NCBI GenBank assembly: GCA_025924845.1
Contig: JAICHN010000115.1
Location: 1 to 12,040 of the forward strand
From: Chloroflexota bacterium
GTDB lineage: Bacteria > Chloroflexota > UBA5177 > JANWHV01
Direction: 5' to 3'
Length of the DNA stretch: 12,040 nt
Each line of letters opens with the position of its first letter. The first letter of the stretch is position 1. Below the pieces are notes generated by a model. It searched no databases. It was not told where the DNA came from and was given only the letters and a program-made list of their open reading frames with translations. Shown piece by piece: positions 6,785 through 12,040 of this stretch. The position numbers and the translations under genes were made by a program.

Positions 6785-8529
6785 CCAAGCTTTCTCCCAA
6801 GGACGGCGCGAGTCTGGTCGAGCTCGGCCCCGGCGCCGGAAGTTCGGTCGAGCGCATTAAGCTGGAGAGTCAGGGATTACGCGGCAGGCTGGCCGAGGAG
6901 TTGGCCGAGGATACCAGCCGCTTCTCCGACTCGCACGTGCAGTTGATTAAGTTCCACGGCATCTATCAGCAGGAGGATCGGGACGCCCGACAGGCGCGCA
7001 AGGCGGCCGGGGAGGAAAAGCTTTATAACTTCATGGTCCGCTCCCGCATCCCCGGCGGCGCCCTCACCGCCGAGCAATATCTCGTGGAGGACGACATCGC
7101 CGGGCGCTACGCCAACGGCAGCTTGCGCATCACCACCCGCCAGGGCTTGCAACTGCACGGCGTCTTTAAGGGCGACCTCCATGCCGCCATTCATGGGATC
7201 AACGAAGCCCTCCTTTCAACCCTGGCCGCCTGTGGCGATGTTAACCGCAACGTGATGGCCTGTCCGGCCCCAGTGGCAAGCAGGGCTCAGGCGCAGGTGC
7301 AGGAAATCGCCCATAAGATCGCCATGCACCTGGCGCCGCGGAGCAGCGCCTACCACGAGATCTGGGTGGATGGCGAGCAAGTGCAAACCGTGGAGGCGCC
7401 GGCGACGCCGGTCGCCGAGCCCATTTACGGCCCTACCTACCTGCCGCGGAAGTTCAAGATCGGCGTGGCCTACCCCGGCGACGATTGCATCGATGTCTAC
7501 ACTCAGGACATCGGGATGGTGGCCGAACTGCAAGACGAGGAGTTGACCGGCTTCACCCTTCTCGTCGGGGGCGGTATGGGGATGACCCACGGCAAGACTG
7601 AGACCTATCCCCTCCTGGCCGTTCCGCTGTGCTGGATACCGGTTGATGAGGTGCTGGAGGTCGTGGAGACTATTGTCACGATCCAGCGTGATTTCGGCGA
7701 CCGCGCCAACCGGAAGCATGCCCGCATGAAGTATCTGGTGGATGAACGCGGGATCGGCTGGTTCCGCGCCGAATTGGAGCGCCGGCTCGGCCGCTTCGTG
7801 TGTGCGCCTCGCCCTATCGTGTGGGAGAACGTGGACGATCATCTGGGCTGGCATCGGCAGGCCGATGGGCGGTGGTTTCTCGGCCTCTGGGTAGAGAACG
7901 GGCGAATCAAGGATACGCCGAGAGCGCGTTTCCGCGCTGGTTTGCGCGAGGTGGTACGTACCTTTAATCCCGGCATCCGCCTCACTGCGCAACAGAATAT
8001 TTTGCTGACTGATATCGCCGAGAACGACCGATCGGCGGTCGAGGAATTGCTGGCTGAGTTCGCCATCAATAGTGATCCGACCACTGTGGGCAGCGTACAT
8101 CGTCATGCCCTGGCCTGCCCTGCCCTACCCACCTGTGGTCTAGCCCTGGCCGACGCCGAGCGCGTCCTTCCCGCCCTGGCGGGGCAGTTGGAGGAAGATC
8201 TGAAGGAGATCGGTCTGGAGGGTGAGCAGCTCAGTATTCGTATGACCGGCTGTCCCAACGGCTGCGCCCGCCCCTACATGGGCGATATTGGTTTAGTGGG
8301 CCGCACCAAGGATGTCTACAACATCTATGTGGGTGGTGACTGGGCCAATACGCGGCTCAACACGCTCTACGCCTCCTCGATCCGCCTGGAAGCGCTCGCG
8401 GGCGCCATTCGTCCCCTTCTGGAGCTCTGGCGTGACGAGCGCGAAGCCGATGAAAGCTTCGGCGACTTCACGGAGCGCTGGGGGGTAGAGCAGTTGCGTC
8501 TCCAGGTGGAAGGGCGCTACGGCACCTGA
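6781..8529 (+). CDS. cysI: Assimilatory sulfite reductase, siroheme/[4Fe-4S] hemoprotein subunit (CysI-like)
   Basis: Six-electron reduction of sulfite to sulfide, the step after APS reductase. The 582-residue protein follows E. coli CysI throughout: QLIKFHGIYQQEDRD near the N-terminus, RITTRQGLQLHG (116-127), DVNRNV (153-158), TYLPRKFKIGV, GFTLLVGGGMG, the RANRKHARMKYLV segment, and GDFTERWG at the end. The cluster/siroheme ligands are Cys446 and Cys452 (CPALPTC) and Cys491 and Cys495 (CPNGC), a CX5C...CX3C pattern. I start at the ATG at 6781, which overlaps the cysH stop as ATGA and has GGAG 9 nt upstream; a longer in-frame version from 6742 would run through cysH. No cysJ flavoprotein follows, so the electron donor (ferredoxin or an unlinked flavoprotein) is open. 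A nitrite reductase is the alternative, but the cysH linkage and CysI-like spacing argue for sulfite. Confidence 0.94.
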   Translation: MTKLSPKDGASLVELGPGAGSSVERIKLESQGLRGRLAEELAEDTSRFSDSHVQLIKFHGIYQQEDRDARQARKAAGEEKLYNFMVRSRIPGGALTAEQYLVEDDIAGRYANGSLRITTRQGLQLHGVFKGDLHAAIHGINEALLSTLAACGDVNRNVMACPAPVASRAQAQVQEIAHKIAMHLAPRSSAYHEIWVDGEQVQTVEAPATPVAEPIYGPTYLPRKFKIGVAYPGDDCIDVYTQDIGMVAELQDEELTGFTLLVGGGMGMTHGKTETYPLLAVPLCWIPVDEVLEVVETIVTIQRDFGDRANRKHARMKYLVDERGIGWFRAELERRLGRFVCAPRPIVWENVDDHLGWHRQADGRWFLGLWVENGRIKDTPRARFRAGLREVVRTFNPGIRLTAQQNILLTDIAENDRSAVEELLAEFAINSDPTTVGSVHRHALACPALPTCGLALADAERVLPALAGQLEEDLKEIGLEGEQLSIRMTGCPNGCARPYMGDIGLVGRTKDVYNIYVGGDWANTRLNTLYASSIRLEALAGAIRPLLELWRDEREADESFGDFTERWGVEQLRLQVEGRYGT

Positions 8530-8549
8530 CGGCGCGTACAACTTCATAT

Positions 8550-8626
8550 CGCCTACGCCCCTGCCGGTGAGAAACGGCCAGGGGGATTATACATGTCCGA
8601 TGTACCAATTCATTGTGCCGTAGGCG
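8550..8626. repeat. Nested palindromic element: outer 8-bp stem enclosing two hairpins
   Basis: CGCCTACG (8550-8557) is exactly complementary to CGTAGGCG (8619-8626). Inside lie CCCCTGCCG...CGG-C-CAGGGG (8558-8584, nine pairs with one bulge, 8-nt loop) and TACAT-GTCCG-ATGTA (8590-8604). As RNA this is a three-way junction of 77 nt beginning 20 nt after the cysI stop. The first inner hairpin could act as a terminator for the sulfur operon, though only ATTATA follows it, not a T-tract. A small mobile palindrome (REP/MITE-like) is the other reading. Confidence 0.5.
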
Positions 8627-8701
8627 CCGCTTTTCACTATCCGTAACCACGTCGTGTAGAGGGGCCGGCTATGAGTTACAGTAGAGGGAGGAGGCACCAC
8701 T

Positions 8702-9397
8702 ATGGTCACTGAAGCGCAGGCCAAGCCGCGCACGATTTCCCCGACAAAGGCGTGGCCGCCCGATGACACCGAGGAGAGCATCTTGGGCATCGACTTGCAC
8801 CAGGGGACGATCACCAATCTGCGCGTGGGGATCAACGAAGCGGCCCAGTTGTACACGGCACCCGGCCGGCCGGTTCCCTGGAAGGCGACAACTCAACTGC
8901 TGTTTCTGGGCTGCAAGCACCCCAACGGTACGCTCTATCGTACTTTGCCGGACCTGTTTGTATTTCCTCGTCCTATTGATCCGCTGCGCGGCACCTTCAC
9001 CCTGAGAGTTGATGGTCCGCCGATATTGATCATTGAGGTGCTCAGTAAATCTACCTATAAGGCCGATCTGGACCTGGATCGCGGCAAGCCGTTCAGCTAC
9101 GCCCAGGCGGGAGTACGCGAATATATGGCGATCGATCCCACTGCCGCTTACCTGCCGGAAGGGATCCGGGCCTGGCGGCTGGAGGATGGCCGCTATCAGC
9201 CATGGGAGGCAAGTGCTGACGGTCGCTTTCAGAGCGAGTCGATCGCCGTGTCCATCGGCCTGGAGGGCATGATCGCCACTGTGTACACTCATGACGGGCG
9301 ACGCATGCTCCACGAAGGGGAGATCGAGGCGGAGCTGACGCGGCTTCGGCGCCTGCTGGATGAGAAAAGTGCCGAGCAGTCGAATTTCGACAAATAA
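8702..9397 (+). CDS. Uma2-family (DUF820) putative restriction-fold nuclease
   Basis: A 231-residue protein of the Uma2/DUF820 family, which has the PD-(D/E)XK nuclease fold and is abundant in cyanobacteria and Chloroflexota; its biological role is not established. The putative active-site residues are present: Asp84 in LPDLFVFP, Glu112 in ILIIEVLSKST, and Lys129 in RGKPFSYAQAGVREYMAIDP. The C-terminal 30 residues (LHEGEIEAELTRLRRLLDEK) look like a short coiled coil, usual for the family. AGGAGG is 8 nt before the ATG. The gene stands alone between the sulfur operon and the DGPF gene, with a TAATAA double stop, and has no partner that would mark it as part of a defence system. Confidence 0.88.
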   Translation: MVTEAQAKPRTISPTKAWPPDDTEESILGIDLHQGTITNLRVGINEAAQLYTAPGRPVPWKATTQLLFLGCKHPNGTLYRTLPDLFVFPRPIDPLRGTFTLRVDGPPILIIEVLSKSTYKADLDLDRGKPFSYAQAGVREYMAIDPTAAYLPEGIRAWRLEDGRYQPWEASADGRFQSESIAVSIGLEGMIATVYTHDGRRMLHEGEIEAELTRLRRLLDEKSAEQSNFDK

Positions 9398-9417
9398 TAA
9401 TATTCGCCTCGTCGCAC

Positions 9418-9445
9418 TGTCGATTTGGCGGTATCCCATTCGACG
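9418..9445 (+). promoter_or_regulatory. Candidate ECF42 sigma-dependent promoter
   Basis: TGTCGA (9418-9423), 17 nt, then CGACG (9441-9445). This fits the TGTCGA / CGA(T)C pattern that I recall for targets of ECF42 sigma factors, whose genes lie next to DGPF genes as here. Transcription would start about 10 nt further on, leaving a leader of some 40 nt before the DGPF gene. I found no equally placed copy in front of the sigma gene itself. Confidence 0.55.
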
Positions 9446-9495
9446 TATAGGTAGCGGGACCTCCGCACACCGGTTAATCGGGAAGGGAAGCACCT

Positions 9496-9840
9496 ATGCA
9501 ATACGCACTGCTTATCCACGTCGACGAGAAGCAATACCCTCAGATGGGCAGCGCGGAGTGGGATGCGATGTTGTCGGGGTATAGGGCGTTCGGCGAACGG
9601 CACCACGACAAGATCCGCGGCGGTAATGCCTTGCAGCCCGTCGTGACGGCGACTACCGTGCAGGTACGCGGCGGCAAGACGCTCACCACCGATGGACCCT
9701 TCGCCGAGACGAAAGAGCAACTCAACGGATTCTACCTTGTCGAGTGCGACAACTTGGATCAGGCCGTGGAGATTGCGTCCCACATCCCGGATGCCGCCCG
9801 CGGCTCGATTGAAGTGCGGCCGATCATGGAGTTTAACTAG
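9496..9840 (+). CDS. DGPF/YCII-domain protein associated with ECF42 sigma factor
   Basis: A 114-residue single-domain protein of the YCII/DGPF family. It has the hallmark TTDGPFAETKEQLNGFYLVE with DGPF at 66-69, the N-terminal strand MQYALLIHVDE, and the closing IEVRPIMEF. These proteins form dimeric alpha-beta barrels; some YCII relatives are enzymes, but DGPF proteins have no firm activity. They are the standard neighbours and regulon members of ECF42 sigma factors, and one such gene lies downstream on the same strand. GGGAAGGGA is about 8 nt before the ATG. A TGTCGA-N17-CGA promoter candidate sits 51 nt upstream of the start. Not an anti-sigma factor by any visible feature; there is no membrane segment. 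Confidence 0.9.
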   Translation: MQYALLIHVDEKQYPQMGSAEWDAMLSGYRAFGERHHDKIRGGNALQPVVTATTVQVRGGKTLTTDGPFAETKEQLNGFYLVECDNLDQAVEIASHIPDAARGSIEVRPIMEFN

Positions 9841-9892
9841 ACTCCGGCCTGGCAGGCGTTTCAAGCCGCCCGCTCCGCTATCCCGCGCGTAA

Positions 9893-9936
9893 TCGGCATT
9901 ACCGAGACGGCGCACGCCCACTCTCGGCGATGCCGA
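9893..9936 (+). terminator. Large hairpin downstream of the DGPF gene
   Basis: TCGGCAT (9893-9899) pairs with ATGCCGA (9930-9936), and CCGAGA (9902-9907) pairs with TCTCGG (9922-9927), separated by a two-base internal loop (TA/CG). GGC at 9909-9911 can add three more pairs with 9916-9918. That is 13 Watson-Crick pairs or more in 44 nt. It lies 52 nt after the DGPF stop, where a terminator would be expected, but no T-run follows. A smaller hairpin GTAAT-CGGC-ATTAC overlaps its 5' arm and would compete with it. Confidence 0.4.
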
Positions 9937-10231
9937 CCCGGTAGGCGGCAAAGGGCGTTAAGCGATTCCCAAACCAGCTCATTCGGGTTAGCAGTCCTCA
10001 AGCCGATCCACCGTCCGGGTAGTCATCGTAATCGCCGCCGGCGCCCCGCTGGGGCTGACCTCGGTCGTCCGCGCCCCGTACCGGCCGCACTCACGGACGA
10101 GGTAGAAGAAACGAGTGAAGCACCGGTGGAGGGTATGCGGCCGGCGCGGTAGCATGGCCGGAGATCGCACCGGGCGGGTTGCCGGCAGGTTGACCCCGGT
10201 GACCGCTTGGGCCTGGTCGCCGATAGTGTGG

Positions 10232-10267
10232 ACGGATTGGACAGACCGGTCGGATCAGTCGGATCGG
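10232..10267 (+). repeat. Four tandem 9-bp repeats
   Basis: ACGGATTGG, ACAGACCGG, TCGGATCAG and TCGGATCGG follow each other without gaps (consensus WCRGAYYRG, third position pattern conserved). The last two copies differ at one base. It looks like a small minisatellite in non-coding DNA, directly before a strong hairpin. Confidence 0.6.
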
Positions 10268-10269
10268 TC

Positions 10270-10299
10270 CCTGGCGGCTCCTGATCCGAGCCGGCCAGG
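10270..10299 (+). repeat. 11-bp-stem hairpin upstream of the sigma gene
   Basis: CCTGGCGGCTC (10270-10280) pairs with GAGCC-g-GCCAGG (10288-10299) with one bulged G and a 7-nt loop CTGATCC. It begins two bases after the 9-bp repeats and ends 84 nt before the sigma start. No T-tract follows directly. It may be a leader structure, a termination site for transcripts from upstream, or part of a palindromic repeat. Confidence 0.45.
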
Positions 10300-10383
10300 A
10301 TCCACTACACTTTTCCCACCCAGGGCATCTAAAATGGAACCACGCCCCGATGTGAGCCGGCGCATTGGAACTGAAGGAGCACC

Positions 10384-11661
10384 ATGGAACAGGTCGCTAA
10401 AGTGGTCGAGGATGTCTTCCGCGCGGAATCCGGACGTATCCTCGCTGCCCTCATCGCCGCCACGGGCGACTTCACGCTTGCCGAGGATGCCCTGCAGGAT
10501 GCCTGCATTGCCGCTCTCCAGGTGTGGCCAGCCGACGGTATCCCGCGCAACCCCGCGGCCTGGCTCAACAGCGTGGGCCGACGCAAAGCCATCGATCGGC
10601 TCCGCCGCGATGCCACCCTGGCGCGCAAGGCGGAGAAACTGCAGGCCCTGGTCGCTATCGAACAAGCGGGAGGGAGCGAATCGGACGACGACGGCGCCCA
10701 CTTCCCCGATACGCGGCTCAAGCTGCTCTTTACCTGTTGCCACCCCGCGCTCGGCCTGGAGGCACGGGTGGCGCTGACCCTTCGCACCCTGGGCGGTCTC
10801 TCCACCCCCGAGATCGCGGCTGCCTTCCTGGTGCCGGAGGCGACCATGGCCCAGCGGCTGGTTCGGGCGCAGCGCAAGATCCGTGATGCCGGTATTCCCT
10901 ATCAGGTGCCGGCGCTTCCCCTGCTGGCCGAGCGGCTTGACGGAGTCCTTGCCGCCCTTTACCTCATCTTCAACGAGGGCTATGCCGCCACCGCCGGTGA
11001 TGCGCTGATCCGCCGGGAACTGTGCGACGAGGCGATCCGACTGACCCGTGTGCTCGTGGACCTTCTGGCGCGAGAGTCCGATATTCCCGAGGATCCGGAG
11101 GCGCTTGGGCTGCTGGCGCTCATGCTGCTGCACCACGCGCGAGGGTCGGCGCGCGTGGACGGCGCAGGCGACGCCGTGCTGCTGGGCGACCAGGATCGCA
11201 CCTTGTGGGATCGTGCCAAGATCGCCGAGGGCGTGGCCCTTCTGGATCGCGCGCTCACCCTGCGCCGCGCCGGACCCTATCAGATTCAGGCGGCGATTGC
11301 CGCGCTCCATGACGAGGCCGCGACAGCCGCCGAGACCGATTGGCCGCAGATTGCCACACTCTACAGCACCCTGGCGCGCTTGACGCCATCGCCGGTCATC
11401 GAGCTGAATCGGGCCGTGGCCGCCGCGATGGCGGATGGGCCGGAGCGCGGACTGGTCCTACTGGAACAGCCGAGGGTGGCCGAGCCGCTGGCCGAGTACT
11501 ATCACTTCCACGCCGCTCGCGCCGATCTGCTCAGACGGGCCGGCCGGCGTGAGGCGGCCATGACGGCATACGTGCGGGCTTTGGAACTGTGTAGGAATAC
11601 GGCGGAGCGACGGTTCTTACAGCGCAGGCTGGCCGAAGCGGCGGGCGCGCGGGACGCCTAA
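10384..11661 (+). CDS. ECF42-type RNA polymerase sigma factor with C-terminal helical extension
   Basis: Directs RNA polymerase to specific promoters. The 425-residue protein starts with sigma region 2 (about 8-78: ALQDACIAALQVWP, PAAWLNSVGRRKAIDRLRR) and region 4 (about 127-168: LTLRTLGGLSTPEIAAAFLV, then RLVRAQRKIR). DTRLKLLFTCCHPAL (109-123) between them is characteristic of the group. Residues from about 180 form the long ECF42-specific extension (DUF6596 and TPR-like helices): LYLIFNEGY (192-200), ELCDEAIRLTRVL (212-224), LMLLHHAR (247-253), GPYQIQAAIAALH (297-309), SPVIELNRAVA (336-346). In this group the extension, rather than a separate anti-sigma factor, is thought to control activity, consistent with the absence of a membrane anti-sigma gene. 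AAGGAG lies 4 nt before the ATG. Its likely target is the DGPF gene upstream. Its stop overlaps the stop of the convergent gene. Confidence 0.94.
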   Translation: MEQVAKVVEDVFRAESGRILAALIAATGDFTLAEDALQDACIAALQVWPADGIPRNPAAWLNSVGRRKAIDRLRRDATLARKAEKLQALVAIEQAGGSESDDDGAHFPDTRLKLLFTCCHPALGLEARVALTLRTLGGLSTPEIAAAFLVPEATMAQRLVRAQRKIRDAGIPYQVPALPLLAERLDGVLAALYLIFNEGYAATAGDALIRRELCDEAIRLTRVLVDLLARESDIPEDPEALGLLALMLLHHARGSARVDGAGDAVLLGDQDRTLWDRAKIAEGVALLDRALTLRRAGPYQIQAAIAALHDEAATAAETDWPQIATLYSTLARLTPSPVIELNRAVAAAMADGPERGLVLLEQPRVAEPLAEYYHFHAARADLLRRAGRREAAMTAYVRALELCRNTAERRFLQRRLAEAAGARDA

Positions 11662-12011
11662 TGCTTCGCGGCCACGAACTCCATGGCCTCCCGCGCCAGC
11701 GGCAGCCAGTCCTCACGAGTGGTAGATTGGAGGACAAGCCACTCCTTCATCAACCGTCCATCACGCCGTGGATCGAAGCGTTCGCCGTCGCCCGAGGCGA
11801 CGAGCGCGTCCACTCGTTCCCGCCGAAGCTTCACCACCAGCTTTCCCCTATTCAGCATGGCGAAGATTTTGCCCTTTACCTTCAACTCGGTTGAGCCGAA
11901 ACTCTTCCTGACCGGCGTGGCATCTTTCAGGTAGGTGACGTCAGGGAGACCACTCAGTGCCTCGACAAGCGCCGCGTATCGCTCTTCCGGGGTAAGCGTT
12001 GGCACGCTCAT
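11658..12011 (-). CDS. Small MmcQ/YjbR-like (TfoX/Sxy-fold) protein
   Basis: A 117-residue protein resembling the MmcQ/YjbR family of small alpha-beta proteins, some annotated as DNA-binding and structurally related to TfoX/Sxy N-domains. The recognisable core is LKVKGKIFAMLNRGKLVVKLRRERVDALVASGDGERFDP (42-81), then GRLMKEWLVLQ and a C-terminal helix ending REAMEFVAAKH. No enzymatic motif is visible and function is unknown. A perfect AAGGAGGT lies 10 nt before the ATG at 12011, rather far but strong; another ATG inside that spacer is in a different frame. The gene converges on the sigma gene with overlapping stop codons (11658-11661, ctaa). Confidence 0.75.
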   Translation of the reverse strand: MSVPTLTPEERYAALVEALSGLPDVTYLKDATPVRKSFGSTELKVKGKIFAMLNRGKLVVKLRRERVDALVASGDGERFDPRRDGRLMKEWLVLQSTTREDWLPLAREAMEFVAAKH

Positions 12012-12040
12012 GCTTTAACATACCTCCTTGATTCGTGAAC

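Larger units (their letters stand above)
9841..10383. other. 543-base non-coding gap between the DGPF and sigma genes
   Basis: I see no credible gene here. Open frames on both strands are short, lack ribosome-binding sites and have compositionally odd translations. The gap instead holds structure: a 44-nt hairpin at 9893-9936, a GCCCC-GCT-GGGGC hairpin at 10043-10055, a 9-bp tandem repeat at 10232-10267, and an 11-bp-stem hairpin at 10270-10299. A TAAAAT box at 10330-10335 could be a -10 element for the sigma gene, but no good -35 precedes it. The distance suggests the sigma gene is transcribed separately from the DGPF gene. Confidence 0.6.

Noticed and set aside
7216..8106. 296-residue minus-strand frame
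   Set aside because: Antisense shadow of cysI; histidine- and arginine-rich with no domain.
8550..8626. A tRNA or tRNA-like gene, given the 77-nt length and terminal stem
   Set aside because: No anticodon or T-arm (no GTTC-like loop), and only two inner hairpins with the wrong spacing.
9379..9391. GTCGAA-T-TTCGAC palindrome at the end of the Uma2 gene
   Set aside because: Loop too small for a stable hairpin and no T-run after it; it may be chance, partly set by the coding sequence.
8702..9397. A defence island around the Uma2 nuclease
   Set aside because: Neighbours are sulfur metabolism and sigma/DGPF genes; no methylase, helicase, Cas or other defence gene is present, and the TacAT pair is about 4 kb away.
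8669..9493. 274-residue minus-strand frame covering the Uma2 gene
   Set aside because: The plus-strand Uma2 protein has catalytic residues and a good ribosome site; the minus frame has neither.
9988..10170. 60-residue minus-strand open frame in the DGPF-sigma gap
   Set aside because: No ribosome-binding site, no recognisable family and arginine-rich GC-driven composition; no support beyond being open.
10115..10777. 220-residue plus-strand frame overlapping the start of the sigma gene
   Set aside because: Its translation is a low-complexity run over the 9-bp repeats and then a shadow of the sigma gene in another frame.
10255..11310. 351-residue minus-strand frame
   Set aside because: Antisense shadow of the sigma factor gene, a common effect in GC-rich coding DNA.

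Overview
This is a GC-rich bacterial chromosomal window with ordinary housekeeping and accessory genes at normal coding density. Nothing in it looks like phage, plasmid, insertion sequence or CRISPR. The gene mix (a stand-alone family B DNA polymerase of about 790 residues, a Uma2-type nuclease, a TacA/TacT-type toxin-antitoxin pair, an ECF42-type sigma factor with a DGPF protein, and an APS reductase/sulfite reductase pair) would fit a Chloroflexota-like organism, possibly near Sphaerobacter/Thermomicrobia. That placement is inferred from gene content only; there is no rRNA or other phylogenetic marker here.

Left block, minus strand (1-5802). Read in transcription order from right to left: an NADP-type beta-hydroxyacid dehydrogenase (5802-4936); a DUF1778/TacA-like antitoxin (4811-4476) and its GNAT toxin (4461-3883) with a recognisable promoter and inverted repeats; a family B DNA polymerase with intact exonuclease and polymerase motifs and a C-terminal clamp-binding-like motif (3799-1430); and a class III PLP aminotransferase (1307 to beyond base 1), which runs off the left edge with only a few residues missing.

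Centre, plus strand (about 5933-8529). A divergent intergenic region with promoter-like and operator-like palindromes precedes an assimilatory sulfate reduction operon: cysH (APS reductase) overlaps cysI (sulfite reductase hemoprotein) by ATGA. Together they would take APS to sulfite to sulfide. No flavoprotein partner (cysJ) is present.

Right block, plus strand (8702-11661). A Uma2-family putative nuclease follows a nested palindromic spacer. Then come a DGPF/YCII protein and, after a 543-base non-coding gap rich in hairpins and a 9-bp tandem repeat, an ECF42-type sigma factor with its long C-terminal helical extension. Upstream of the DGPF gene lies TGTCGA-N17-CGA, which matches the promoter pattern I recall for ECF42 sigma factors and suggests the sigma factor controls it. 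The window closes with a small minus-strand MmcQ/YjbR-like gene whose stop codon overlaps that of the sigma gene.

I do not see a convincing new multi-gene system. The most unusual material is in the non-coding DNA: the three-hairpin spacer at 8550-8626, the 44-nt hairpin at 9893-9936, the repeat-hairpin cluster at 10232-10303, the short leader reading frame before cysH, and the promoter palindromes of the toxin-antitoxin pair.
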